From positions 186,001 through 250,000 of the forward strand of contig CALSRZ010000005.1 of assembly GCA_943788895.1 (NCBI GenBank): a DNA stretch of 64,000 nucleotides, in the 5' to 3' direction. The position numbers and the translations under genes were made by a program. Below the pieces are notes generated by a model. It was not told the origin of the DNA and made no database searches. It saw nothing but the letters and a program-made list of their open reading frames with translations. Source of the DNA: an uncultured Pseudomonadales bacterium (GTDB lineage Bacteria > Pseudomonadota > Gammaproteobacteria > Pseudomonadales > Porticoccaceae). Below, piece by piece: positions 48,404 through 59,818 of this stretch; position 1 is the stretch's first letter, and each line of letters starts with the position of its first letter.

Positions 48404-50481
48404 GTGCAGATTTTCTAGTTGAGATTGGCACCGAAGAACTGCCACCGAAAGTATTGCGTCAGCTATGCGATAGCTTCTCTGAAGGTATCACCAGCCGCCT
48501 GAGCGCAGAACAACTTCAGTTCGGCGAAGTGACTATCTATGGTGCCCCGCGCCGTTTGGCCGTGCTGCTCAAAGATCTTGAGACCCAGACGCCAGATCAG
48601 GATGTGGTTAACTGGGGGCCACCAGCCAAGGTTGCCTTTGATAGCGACGGCAATCCGACCAGGGCCGCAGAAGCCTTTGCGAAAAAGAATTCCGTAGAAC
48701 TCGGTGCATTGTCAGGCTTGGTCGAAAATGACGGCCAGCAGGATAAACTCTGCGTGCGTAAAACCGCTGTCGGCAGTCCCACAGAAACACTGCTCGGCGA
48801 TATTATTAATCAGTCCCTCGCTGCCCTGCCGATTCCCAAGCCAATGCGCTGGGGTAAGAGCCGCCAAGAATTTGTGCGCCCTGTGCAGTGGGCGGTTGTC
48901 TTATTTGATAACAAGACTATCAGCACCAATATACTGGGTATTGAAAGTAGCAACATCAGTCGCGGCCATCGCTTCCACAGTCAGGGCGACATCCTGATTG
49001 AATCCCCTGCCAGCTATAAAGAGACTCTGCATAAAGCCTTTGTTATTGTCGATTTTGAAGAGCGTCGCGAACTGATTCGCAAGGGTGTTATTGCCGCCGC
49101 TAAAAGTGCTGATGGCACCGCAGTTATCGATGAAGATCTGCTCGATGAAGTGTCGGCTCTAAACGAGTGGCCCGTGCCGCTGATGGGTCGTTTCGAGGAA
49201 CATTTCCTTGAAGTACCCGCCGAAGCGCTGGTTTCTTCTATGGCACAGCATCAAAAATACTTTCATGTTGTCGATAGCAACAATCAGCTAAAGCCTCTGT
49301 TTATCACCGTGGCGAATATTGCCAGCCTTGATCCGCAACAGGTTGTCAGTGGCAACGAACGTGTTATTCGCCCGCGTCTGGCAGATGCCGCGTTCTTCTA
49401 TAAAACCGATCTAAAATCGACGCTGCAGACGCGTCGCGAAACACTTAAGTCGGTTATCTTCCAGACCAAGCTTGGCAGCATCTACGATAAAACCGAGCGC
49501 GTTAGCGGGCTGGCAAAAATACTCGCCGACTACACTGGCGCCAATGCAGATCAAGCAGGCCGCGCCGGTGAACTCTGCAAATCAGATTTAGTCAGTGAGA
49601 TGGTCGGTGAATTCGATGATCTCCAAGGTGTGATGGGGCGCTACTACGCTCTCAACGACGGTGAAGACCCGGCTGTTGCAGATGCGCTGATGGAACAGTA
49701 TCTGCCGCGCTTTGCCGGCGATGCAATTCCCGCCACTGATACCGGTGCCACACTGGCACTGGCAGATCGCCTCGACACATTGGTCGGTATCTTTAGTATT
49801 GGTCAGCAGCCCTCAGGATCACGAGATCCTTTTGCATTGCGTCGCGCCAGCCTCGGCATTCTGCGCATTATCATTGAGCGCAATATCGACCTGGATCTTA
49901 AACTGGCTATCACGGCAGCAGCCGAGCAATTAAATATCAGTGAAGATGTTGATACGTTATGTTTGCAAGTCCTTACTTACATTCTTGAGCGCTTTAAAGC
50001 TTGGTATAGGGATGAGGGTATAGATGCAGAAGTGTTTGCCTCTGTCGCCGCTCTGGCGCTTAGCAATCCGCTGGATATTGATGTCAGAGTCAAGGCCGTT
50101 GACCAGTTCACGCGCCTGCCAGAAGCTGTTGCACTGGCTGCAGCCAATAAGCGTGTATTTAATATTCTCGCTAAGCAGGCGGCAGATACTGTTCCAGCAG
50201 CCATTGATAGCAGCCTGTTAGTCGATGCCGCTGAACAACAGTTAGCAGAGAGCATCTCTGCACTGAGTAGCACCATTGCACCTCTATTGGAGCAGCGCGA
50301 CTATGCAGGTGTTCTAAAAGAGCTGGCTTCACTGCGAGGCCCAGTCGATCAGTTCTTTGACGATGTTATGGTAATGGTCGATGATCCCGCTATTCGCGAC
50401 AATCGACTGGCACTGCTGAACAGCTTGCGCAGCCTGTTTTTAAATGTTGCCGATATCTCGCAGCTTGTAGTCAGCAAATGA
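48400..50481 (+). CDS. glyS: Glycyl-tRNA synthetase beta subunit
   Basis: 693 aa, usual length, beginning with [19 protein letters not shown] and containing the HD-like block [15 protein letters not shown] plus [11 protein letters not shown]. It binds tRNA-Gly and contributes the anticodon-binding domain. It overlaps both glyQ and plsC by 4 bp, so three genes are translationally linked. Confidence 0.98.
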   Translation: MSADFLVEIGTEELPPKVLRQLCDSFSEGITSRLSAEQLQFGEVTIYGAPRRLAVLLKDLETQTPDQDVVNWGPPAKVAFDSDGNPTRAAEAFAKKNSVELGALSGLVENDGQQDKLCVRKTAVGSPTETLLGDIINQSLAALPIPKPMRWGKSRQEFVRPVQWAVVLFDNKTISTNILGIESSNISRGHRFHSQGDILIESPASYKETLHKAFVIVDFEERRELIRKGVIAAAKSADGTAVIDEDLLDEVSALNEWPVPLMGRFEEHFLEVPAEALVSSMAQHQKYFHVVDSNNQLKPLFITVANIASLDPQQVVSGNERVIRPRLADAAFFYKTDLKSTLQTRRETLKSVIFQTKLGSIYDKTERVSGLAKILADYTGANADQAGRAGELCKSDLVSEMVGEFDDLQGVMGRYYALNDGEDPAVADALMEQYLPRFAGDAIPATDTGATLALADRLDTLVGIFSIGQQPSGSRDPFALRRASLGILRIIIERNIDLDLKLAITAAAEQLNISEDVDTLCLQVLTYILERFKAWYRDEGIDAEVFASVAALALSNPLDIDVRVKAVDQFTRLPEAVALAAANKRVFNILAKQAADTVPAAIDSSLLVDAAEQQLAESISALSSTIAPLLEQRDYAGVLKELASLRGPVDQFFDDVMVMVDDPAIRDNRLALLNSLRSLFLNVADISQLVVSK

Positions 50482-51182
50482 GAAAACTCTGGCAGGCCAT
50501 AAGAGCAGTCTTCTTTTACACTGGTTTAGTTGTGCTAGTGCTGCTGATGAGCCTGTCTGTGTGTCTGGTTGGTTTTTTCCCGTTCCGCTATCGCCAGCTG
50601 TGCCTGACCTTTGGCAACAAATTGATCATGGCCTGGCTGCGCATCACCTGTGGCGTCAGGGTTAAGGTTATGGGGCTGGAGAATATCCCGGATAAAGCCT
50701 GCGTTGTACTCAGCAATCACCAGAGCACCTGGGAAACCTTCTTTCTGCAACATCTGTTTGTTCCGGCCAGTGTTATTCTCAAGCGCGAGCTGCTGTGGAT
50801 TCCATTTTTCGGCTGGGGACTCTACGCTATGCGCGCTATCGCGATTAAGCGCTCGAAGCCTGCAGGCGCTATTCGCCAAGTACTCAAGCAGGGCAAGCAG
50901 CGCCTTTCCAAAGGCATAAAGGTGATTATCTTTCCCGAGGGGACGCGAGTGCGCGGTTCAGAGGTTGGCACCTTTATGACCAGCGGCGCTGCCCTGGCTA
51001 AAGCCGCTGAAGTGCCTATTCTTCCAGTTCGTCACAATGCCGGCCAGTGCTGGCCTGCGGGAAGCTGGTTAAAAACCCCTGGGACTATCAGCATTGTTAT
51101 TGGCCCAACTATAGCAATTGACAACCACAATCCTCGCGAACTGACTGAACTTGCCAAACAGTGGATTGCCAGCGCGCTCTAA
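50478..51182 (+). CDS. plsC: 1-acyl-sn-glycerol-3-phosphate acyltransferase
   Basis: 234 aa with an N-terminal hydrophobic segment and the PlsC motifs SNHQSTWETFF (HX4E rather than the common HX4D), FFGWGLYAMRAIAI, and FPEGTR. It makes phosphatidic acid at the inner membrane. The glyQ-glyS-plsC order near gyrB is as in Pseudomonas. Confidence 0.92.
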   Translation: MRKLWQAIRAVFFYTGLVVLVLLMSLSVCLVGFFPFRYRQLCLTFGNKLIMAWLRITCGVRVKVMGLENIPDKACVVLSNHQSTWETFFLQHLFVPASVILKRELLWIPFFGWGLYAMRAIAIKRSKPAGAIRQVLKQGKQRLSKGIKVIIFPEGTRVRGSEVGTFMTSGAALAKAAEVPILPVRHNAGQCWPAGSWLKTPGTISIVIGPTIAIDNHNPRELTELAKQWIASAL

Positions 51183-51281
51183 TCCGCTCTTTTTTACTGC
51201 TGTTGCAGGGTTTCTGTTAAAAACATTTCCCCAAGTCTATCTAAACTATACTCAGAGAATAAAAAGGAGTGTCGATTAGCT

Positions 51282-51467
51282 ATGGATGCAAAGAAAAAAA
51301 CCGCAGAGAAAACACCCAAGGAAACAAGAGTCACAATGGATACACGCAAGACTGTGCGCAGAAAGAATACTGATCGTCGCACCGAGGTTCGGTTTGAGCC
51401 AGATAAAGAAAACCGCCGGCAGAATAAGGGCCGGCGGTCTTCGGATAAGGATATCTGGGGATCCTGA
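51282..51467 (+). CDS. Small basic protein of unknown function beside gyrB
   Basis: 61 aa, highly charged: N-terminal Lys/Glu/Thr-rich then RKTVRRKNTDRRTEVRFEPDKENRRQNKGRRSSD, with many Arg and Asp and no hydrophobic core. This Arg/Asp pattern resembles small conserved gammaproteobacterial ORFs, but I cannot name the family. AAGGAG lies 12 bases before the ATG, a long spacing. Its 3' part contains a perfect 9-bp inverted repeat that looks like the gyrB terminator on the other strand, so the coding call needs conservation evidence. Confidence 0.55.
   Translation: MDAKKKTAEKTPKETRVTMDTRKTVRRKNTDRRTEVRFEPDKENRRQNKGRRSSDKDIWGS
51405..51438 (-). terminator. Probable gyrB intrinsic terminator
   Basis: ACCGCCGGC and GCCGGCGGT form a perfect 9-bp stem around a 9-nt loop. 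Read on the minus strand, TTTCTTTATC follows the stem, so it can end the gyrB message about 50 bp past its stop. It lies within the small + strand ORF at 51282-51467. Confidence 0.7.
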
Positions 51468-51488
51468 CAGGGTTAGATTAAGCCCCTA

Positions 51489-53924
<2,436 letters not shown>

Positions 53925-55013
53925 CTAATCAACTAAAGCAACGCCATGTTCCATGTGGAACATCTGGTGCGGGACTGTCTGCACCAAATCCTCAAAATCT
54001 TTTTTATCGACCCCGGTTATAAAGTACTGACAACCAAGATCATTTAAATACGAAACCACCTGTCCGCGATGCTGGTAATCCAGTTCAGCGGGCAGATCAT
54101 CCAAAAGGAAAAGACAAGATTCCCCTGCATGCTCTCGATAATGGGCGGCTTGCGCTAACTTAAGCGCGTAAACCAAAAGTTTTATCTGCCCTCTCGAGAG
54201 ATGGTCAGCAGCAGTCTGACCATCAACTTTAATTCTTATATCTGCTCGGTGCGCACCGTGACTCGTGGTCTTTGTGCCTATATCACGGCCATGATCTGCG
54301 GCGTAAACATCGGCCAGAGAGCGCTCCTCATCCCAGCCGCAGTAGTATTCAAGGGAAACCTGCCCCAACCCCTCAAATGCACTTACCGCTTGATTTAACT
54401 GCCCGGAAAGCGCTGACAGGTACTCTCGCCTAAACCGGGTTATTTGCTCACAGAGGGGAATTAACTCCGCCGTCCAGGTGCGCAATAAATCTTCGTCTAT
54501 TCTACCATGGCGAAGGAGTTGATTGCGCTGTTTTAGCGTTTTTTGAAAGCGTCGCCAGAGATTAGTGTAATCATGTTCCACGTGGAACACACCCCAATCT
54601 AAAAACTGCCTGCGCTGAAGAGGCCCACCCTCTAAAAGCATAAAACTATGGGCATCGATCAGCTGCAAGGGAAGCTCGGAAACCAGCTGTGCTGCGGTCT
54701 GCAGAGGCTTGCCATCGAGGCGCGCCTCAAACAGGCCCTTGGGTGTGCGCTTGATGCCAAGCTGATGGGCAGTGGAGGTCTGGTCGCGCAAAAGACGCCC
54801 AGAGACAACCAGCTCATCCGCATCATTATTAACCACCACGCGCAGATCGCGATGACGAAAGGAACGGCCGCGGCCAAGAAGATAGATAGACTCTAGAAAG
54901 CTGGTTTTTCCGCTACCGTTGGCACCGTAAATAATATTCGCCTGGGGATGGCAACTGGTGCGGATACTTTTCAGGTTTCGAACCTGAAAAATATCCAATT
55001 GAGATAAATGCAT
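53925..55013 (-). CDS. recF: DNA replication and repair protein RecF
   Basis: 362 aa SMC-like ATPase: Walker A YGANGSGKTSFLESIYLLG near residue 35, signature LSRGQIKLLVYALKLAQ and Walker B LFLLDDLPAELD. It loads RecA at gapped DNA through RecOR. The coding sequence holds two parS-like palindromes, so both encode an FHxEH peptide (FHVEH and FHMEH). Confidence 0.97.
   Translation of the reverse strand: MHLSQLDIFQVRNLKSIRTSCHPQANIIYGANGSGKTSFLESIYLLGRGRSFRHRDLRVVVNNDADELVVSGRLLRDQTSTAHQLGIKRTPKGLFEARLDGKPLQTAAQLVSELPLQLIDAHSFMLLEGGPLQRRQFLDWGVFHVEHDYTNLWRRFQKTLKQRNQLLRHGRIDEDLLRTWTAELIPLCEQITRFRREYLSALSGQLNQAVSAFEGLGQVSLEYYCGWDEERSLADVYAADHGRDIGTKTTSHGAHRADIRIKVDGQTAADHLSRGQIKLLVYALKLAQAAHYREHAGESCLFLLDDLPAELDYQHRGQVVSYLNDLGCQYFITGVDKKDFEDLVQTVPHQMFHMEHGVALVD
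53947..53962. promoter_or_regulatory. parS-like site with one mismatch in recF
   Basis: TGTTCCATGTGGAACA differs from the Pseudomonas parS consensus TGTTCCACGTGGAACA at one central base, which breaks the central CG. It lies near the 3' end of recF and may be a weaker ParB-binding site. Confidence 0.65.
54574..54589. promoter_or_regulatory. Perfect parS centromere site in recF
   Basis: TGTTCCACGTGGAACA is an exact 16-bp palindrome identical to the Pseudomonas parS consensus. ParB loads at such sites close to oriC and acts with ParA and SMC to segregate origins. It sits inside recF coding sequence, about 3.7 kb from the dnaA upstream region. parA and parB are not within the window; they usually follow mnmG and rsmG. 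Confidence 0.9.
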
Positions 55014-55061
55014 ATAGTTGGCGTTAGCGGCAGAAGCAGCTAGTTAACGGCAGAGATGCCG

Positions 55062-56162
55062 TTACAGCCGCATCGGCATAACAACATAGACCGCTGAGCC
55101 ATCAGCTGCATCTTCTACCAGCGCACTGCTGCTGGAGTCGGAAAGCGTCAAGCGAACAGCCTCGCCTTTAAGAACATTGAGAACATCGAGCAGATAGCTG
55201 ACATTGAAGCCAATTTCCAACTCATCGCCAGCGTAGTCAACACCTACAACCTCTTCAGCCTCTTCTTGCTCAGGGTTGTTGGCGACCATTTTAATCGCGC
55301 CATTGGACAGCATAATGCGTACACCGCGATACTTTTCATTGGAGAGAATCGCTGTTCGCCCAAACGCCTGCTTGAGCTCGGCACGATCGCCGATAACCTG
55401 CTTGTCACCACCTTTCGGCAGAACACGGTCGTAGTCAGGGTAAGCGCCATCAACCAGCTTGGAAGTGAAACAGTAATCCCCACCATTGACGCGAATATGG
55501 TTAGACCCCATAGCTACGCGCACTGCGCCCACATCGCTAACCAGGCGCGCCAGCTCCATAACACCTTTGCGCGGCAAGATAGCCTTGGTAAGCTCGGCCA
55601 CTTCGATCTCACAAGCCGCATCGCAGAGCGCCATTCTATGGCCGTCTGTAGCAACAGCGCGAAGCTTGTTGGCACTGACTTCCCACAGCATACCGTTAAG
55701 ATAGTAGCGAACATCCTGCTGCGCCATGGCAAAGGAGGTCGATTCAATCAGGTGCTTCAATGTCTCATTTTCAACATCAAATTCAATATTGTTCTCGCCA
55801 TTATCAACCGAGGGGAATTCATTGGCCGGAAGGGTTGCCAGAGTAAAACGACTGCGGCCGCTCTTGACATGGGCCTTGCCATCACTGCTGGAAAAATCAA
55901 CCTTAGCGCCATCAGGCAGAGAGCGGCAAATATCTAGCAGCTTGCGCGCTGAAACAGTAACCTCACCAGCCTCTTCTGCAGCTGACACATCGGTATAGCC
56001 AATAATCTCAACCTCAAGATCGGTACCGGTTACCGAAAGGCGCGAACCCTCCAGGCTGAGCAATACATTGGAAAGAATCGGCAATGTCTGGCGTCTTTCA
56101 ACAACACCGACAACCAACTGTAAGGGCTTGAGTAATACTTCACGGGAAAGGCTAAATTTCAT
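55062..56162 (-). CDS. dnaN: DNA polymerase III sliding clamp (beta subunit)
   Basis: 366 aa with three clamp domains; the start MKFSLSREVLLKPLQLVVGVVERRQTLPILSNVLL and the end AVYVVMPMRL are typical. It forms the ring that tethers polymerase to DNA. It follows dnaA after a 137-bp spacer containing tandem repeats, and precedes recF by 48 bp. Confidence 0.99.
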   Translation of the reverse strand: MKFSLSREVLLKPLQLVVGVVERRQTLPILSNVLLSLEGSRLSVTGTDLEVEIIGYTDVSAAEEAGEVTVSARKLLDICRSLPDGAKVDFSSSDGKAHVKSGRSRFTLATLPANEFPSVDNGENNIEFDVENETLKHLIESTSFAMAQQDVRYYLNGMLWEVSANKLRAVATDGHRMALCDAACEIEVAELTKAILPRKGVMELARLVSDVGAVRVAMGSNHIRVNGGDYCFTSKLVDGAYPDYDRVLPKGGDKQVIGDRAELKQAFGRTAILSNEKYRGVRIMLSNGAIKMVANNPEQEEAEEVVGVDYAGDELEIGFNVSYLLDVLNVLKGEAVRLTLSDSSSSALVEDAADGSAVYVVMPMRL

Positions 56163-56250
56163 GATAAATTCGTATCTCCGACAGGGTTAATTACATCTTG
56201 TAAAAATACTGTTTTTTTATTATTTTTCTTCCAGACAGTAAGCATCTCAA

Positions 56251-56317
56251 CTGGAAAGCGTCCTATTAGCTAGAATGCGTCCTTTAGCTAGAAAGCGTCC
56301 TAGCTAGAAAGCGTCCT
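56251..56317. repeat. Four tandem copies derived from the dnaA 3' end
   Basis: Reading on the dnaA strand, a 16-19-bp unit close to AGGACGCTTTCTAGCTA recurs about four times: inside the last dnaA codons, across the stop codon and through the dnaA-dnaN spacer. The two copies nearest dnaA are almost identical; the third has AGGACGCATTCTAGCTA and the last, AGGACGCTTTCCAG, is most diverged. It looks like short tandem duplication. Confidence 0.85.
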
Positions 56318-57925
56318 ATAGAGGTGCTTTAAGTCACGCTCCACCTCGCGATCACTGCCCTCAAGCTCTTTAACCTTGCGACAGGCATGCAGAACGGTGG
56401 TGTGATCCCGGCCACCGAAAGATTCACCGATCTCCGGAAGGCTGTAGTTGGTCAGCTCTTTAGCCAGAGACATAGCAATCTGCCTGGGTCTGGCAACAGA
56501 TCGACTGCGACGCTTGGAAAGCAGATCTGACATCTTTAACTTATAGTAGTCAGCTACCACTCTCTGAATATTGTCTATGGTAACCAGCTTGTCCTGCAGC
56601 GCCAACAAATCTTTCAATGATTCACGAATTAAATCGATATCGATCACCCGGCCACTAAATTGCGCATGTGCCATAACCCTTTTCAGCGCCCCTTCAAGCT
56701 CGCGAACATTCGAGCGTATGCGCTGAGCAATAAAGAATGCCGCATCTCTGGACAGCTCCATACCCACCTGCTCGGCCTTGTTGATCAGGATGGCGACACG
56801 GGTTTCCAGCTCGGGCGGCTCAACCGCTACAGTTAAACCCCAACCAAAGCGGGACTTTAAGCGCTCTTCAACGCCATCAATCTCCTTGGGGTAGCGATCA
56901 GAGGTCAAAATCATCTGCTGACCGCGCTCCAACAGCGCGTTGTAGGTGTGGAAAAACTCTTCCTGACTGCGATCCTTGCCAGAAAAGAACTGAATATCAT
57001 CAATTAACAAAGCATCTACCGAGCGGTAGAACTGCTTAAACTCGTCGATCGCCTTAAGCTGCAGCGCCTTGACCATATCTGCAACAAACCGCTCAGAGTG
57101 CAGATAGACAATTTTCGCATCGGGCTTGCGCTGGCGAAGGGCGTTGCCAACAGCATGCATTAAGTGGGTTTTACCCAGACCAACGCCACCGTATATAAAT
57201 AGTGGGTTATAAGAGCCGCCGGGATTTTCCGCAACTTGCTGCGCTGCAGCCAGAGCGAGCTGATTGGACTTGCCTTCAACAAAGCTATCAAAGGTAAATG
57301 CACTATTGAGATTACTTTTTAAGCTGTGCTCTGCAGCCGAGGTAATAATTTGCGGAGCGGAAATACGTGAAACCGGCTGTACCTGCGGGCTTGGCACAAT
57401 TAACGCGGGCGCTTCAACCGATTCCAGTATCTTTTGTCCGGACGTAGATAAGGGTGTAGATATAGACTCAGTTAAGGGCGCAGGCTGAGTTTGGCTATTT
57501 GCCACAGCATCTAACCGATCGTCGACAATTACGGGGCTGGGCTGGGTTTTAAATGCTGGCGCCCTCTCAGATTCAGAGACAACCGCAACGCTGCAGCGAT
57601 CCGCACCAAACTGTGAAAACAGCGCTTCGATACGCAGTAAAAATTTATTCTGTACCCAATCCTCAATAAAACGGTTGGGCGCAACCAGCTGGATGCGCTG
57701 GCCTATTGAAGAACCAGAATTAGAGCCGTCACCGAGAATCGAATCGCCAGCAAAAAACTGGGCTTTTAGAGGCCTAATCCAGGTATTGAACTGCTGAGGG
57801 GGCAGCTCGTCGGAGAGCTGCTTTGTGCAATCTGACCAGATTGCCTGGAGAGCATTAAAATCCATAGAACCGCTGACACCAACATCACCCACAGAACCAT
57901 GCTCAAAAGAGTTACTTAATTCCAC
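56300..57925 (-). CDS. dnaA: Chromosomal replication initiator DnaA
   Basis: 541 aa, longer than the usual 450-520. Domain I ([17 protein letters not shown]) binds DnaB, a long Ser/Pro/Gln-rich domain II follows, then the AAA+ core with Walker [11 protein letters not shown], Walker [10 protein letters not shown] and the DnaA-box HTH ([19 protein letters not shown]). The track start is GTG 57925 with GGAAG nine bases upstream; ATG 57865 would give a start right before domain I. The C-terminal codons belong to the tandem repeat. Confidence 0.98.
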   Translation of the reverse strand: MELSNSFEHGSVGDVGVSGSMDFNALQAIWSDCTKQLSDELPPQQFNTWIRPLKAQFFAGDSILGDGSNSGSSIGQRIQLVAPNRFIEDWVQNKFLLRIEALFSQFGADRCSVAVVSESERAPAFKTQPSPVIVDDRLDAVANSQTQPAPLTESISTPLSTSGQKILESVEAPALIVPSPQVQPVSRISAPQIITSAAEHSLKSNLNSAFTFDSFVEGKSNQLALAAAQQVAENPGGSYNPLFIYGGVGLGKTHLMHAVGNALRQRKPDAKIVYLHSERFVADMVKALQLKAIDEFKQFYRSVDALLIDDIQFFSGKDRSQEEFFHTYNALLERGQQMILTSDRYPKEIDGVEERLKSRFGWGLTVAVEPPELETRVAILINKAEQVGMELSRDAAFFIAQRIRSNVRELEGALKRVMAHAQFSGRVIDIDLIRESLKDLLALQDKLVTIDNIQRVVADYYKLKMSDLLSKRRSRSVARPRQIAMSLAKELTNYSLPEIGESFGGRDHTTVLHACRKVKELEGSDREVERDLKHLYRTLSS

Positions 57926-58409
57926 CTATTTTTCTTCCCAACGCAAGATAACCCCAAAGGCAACTTTCACCGAACGGTTGCTTAATCAGCGCTTTATAAA
58001 AGCGTCCAACCAAACAACATGCAAAAGTACAAAACCGCCAACCAAGCTATACAATTTCTTTTTAATTTTTATTCGTTTTATTTTTTCTAAAAGCCAATTA
58101 TTTATATAAAGCACATCAACTTTTTTCGCTGGAATGATTCTATCCGCTTGAAATCCTTTTATCCACACCATGAAAAAAGCACTATTAACACCCCACTTTA
58201 TTTTATTGTTTAATATCAACAAGTTAATGAATATCAATATTTTTTTTATTAACAGGGAGAGAATAAATTATTGGTTAATATTTAACCAACATCTGTGCAT
58301 AACCTGTGTATATCCAGTTAAAAACCAGTGTTTAGAGGGCTCAAACCAAGGATTATGCGGCGCTGACAAAGATGCCGTTAGTGGTTCGTGACTTATTAAA
58401 TAAAATGGG
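57926..58409. other. AT-rich dnaA upstream region with DnaA boxes (alternative oriC)
   Basis: 484 bp without a gene. It holds a perfect DnaA box TTATCCACA (58159-58167), a TTATGCACA box on the other strand (58294-58302), and a one-mismatch box (58305-58313). TATCAACAAGTTA (58214-58226) matches the IHF consensus, and TTGGTTAA-TAT-TTAACCAA (58271-58289) is a perfect palindrome next to the boxes. It may be the dnaA autoregulatory region, as expected, or the replication origin, which is at the equivalent place in Pseudomonas. Confidence 0.6.
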
Positions 58410-59774
58410 TCACTTTCCAATACAGAACGACGAAAAGATATGCCCCAAAAGATCGTCAGAGGTGAACTGTCCGGTAATTTCAGAGAGGTGATTTTGCGCC
58501 TGCCTAAGGTCTTCAGCCAAGAGTTCTCCGGCACCACTGGCACTGAGCTGTCGGCGCCCAGTGTCGACCAACTGCAGAGCTTTTTCTAGGGCATCCAGAT
58601 GTCGTCGACGGGCCGAGAACAAACCCTCCTCCTGACCCTGAAAGCCCATACTGGCCTGCAAAAATGCCACCAGATCATCGAGGCCAGTTCTGTGTTTGGC
58701 GGATATGGCAAAGGTATCTGGCTGCCCCTCGACAGGACCTGAACTATGGCCAGTCTGATCAATCTTATTTAAAACAACACTGATCGGCTGTCGAGCATCG
58801 GTATAGCGAGAAAAATACTCCGGCCAGATAGTCTGCAGATCTGGATGATCGCTGTCACAGGCATCGACCAAAAACAGCACCTGGTCGGCGCGCTCAATCT
58901 CTTGCCAGGCGCGGCGAATACCTTCCAGCTCAACCTCATCATCACTGTCGCGCAAACCTGCAGTATCGACAATATGCAGAGGCATGCCGTCGAGACTAAT
59001 TTTTTCTCGCAGCACATCTCGGGTTGTCCCGGCTACAGAGGTGACAATAGCCGCATCACGACCCGCCAGTGCGTTTAACAGGCTGGATTTACCGGCATTC
59101 GGCTTACCCGCCAAGACCACGGTCATACCGTCTCGCAGTAGTGATCCCTGCTGCGCCTTGCCGAGGGTATCGGTCAGCTCAAAAGAGAGTTGCTGAAGAT
59201 TGGCTGAAAGACGCTCATCGGCGAGAAAATCAATCTCCTCTTCGGGAAAATCAATTGCCGCTTCAACATAAATGCGTATCTGTATTATCTGCTCGACCAG
59301 CTTATTAACCAGCTGAGAAAAATCACCCTGCAGTGATCGCACTGCACAGCGCGCAGCCTGAACTGATGAGGCGTCAATTAGATCGGCAATCGCCTCAGCC
59401 TGGGTAAGATCGAGCTTATCATTAAGAAAGGCGCGCTCACTAAACTCGCCCGGTCGGGCCATTCGCGCACCGAGCTGCAGGCAGCGCTGCAGCAAACCAT
59501 CAAGGATTACCGGGCCGCCATGGCCCTGCAACTCGAGCACATGCTCACCGGTAAAAGAAGCTGGCGCAGGGAAATAAATAGCCACACCCTCATCGAGAAC
59601 ATCATTATCCGCGCCTTTAAATTGACTGAAAACCGCTTCGCGCGGTGGTAGAGGCTTACCGATAATGTCGCTAATTATCTGTTCAATATTGCTGCCGGAA
59701 ACACGCACAATACCAACCCCGCCGCGACCCGGCGGGGTAGCAATAGCAACAATGGTATCCAAATCGTTTTGCAC
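58410..59774 (-). CDS. mnmE: tRNA modification GTPase MnmE
   Basis: 454 aa. A tetrahydrofolate-binding N-terminal domain is followed by a helical domain into which a G domain is inserted ([33 protein letters not shown]), and the C terminus ends in FSSFCIGK, whose Cys is conserved. With MnmG it makes cmnm5 or nm5 on wobble uridine. Its partner mnmG is 3.2 kb away across the origin-like gap. Confidence 0.98.
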   Translation of the reverse strand: MQNDLDTIVAIATPPGRGGVGIVRVSGSNIEQIISDIIGKPLPPREAVFSQFKGADNDVLDEGVAIYFPAPASFTGEHVLELQGHGGPVILDGLLQRCLQLGARMARPGEFSERAFLNDKLDLTQAEAIADLIDASSVQAARCAVRSLQGDFSQLVNKLVEQIIQIRIYVEAAIDFPEEEIDFLADERLSANLQQLSFELTDTLGKAQQGSLLRDGMTVVLAGKPNAGKSSLLNALAGRDAAIVTSVAGTTRDVLREKISLDGMPLHIVDTAGLRDSDDEVELEGIRRAWQEIERADQVLFLVDACDSDHPDLQTIWPEYFSRYTDARQPISVVLNKIDQTGHSSGPVEGQPDTFAISAKHRTGLDDLVAFLQASMGFQGQEEGLFSARRRHLDALEKALQLVDTGRRQLSASGAGELLAEDLRQAQNHLSEITGQFTSDDLLGHIFSSFCIGK

Positions 59775-59790
59775 TCTACACCCCTAAACA

Positions 59791-59816
59791 AAAAAGGCCC
59801 TTGGAAGGGCCTTTTT
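59791..59816 (-). terminator. Intrinsic terminator between yidC and mnmE
   Basis: AAAAAGGCCCTT and AAGGGCCTTTTT are perfect inverted arms with flanking A and T runs. On the minus strand it lies three bases past the yidC stop and 16 bp before the mnmE start, so it should end the rpmH-rnpA-yidD-yidC transcript. Confidence 0.88.
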
Positions 59817-59818
59817 AA

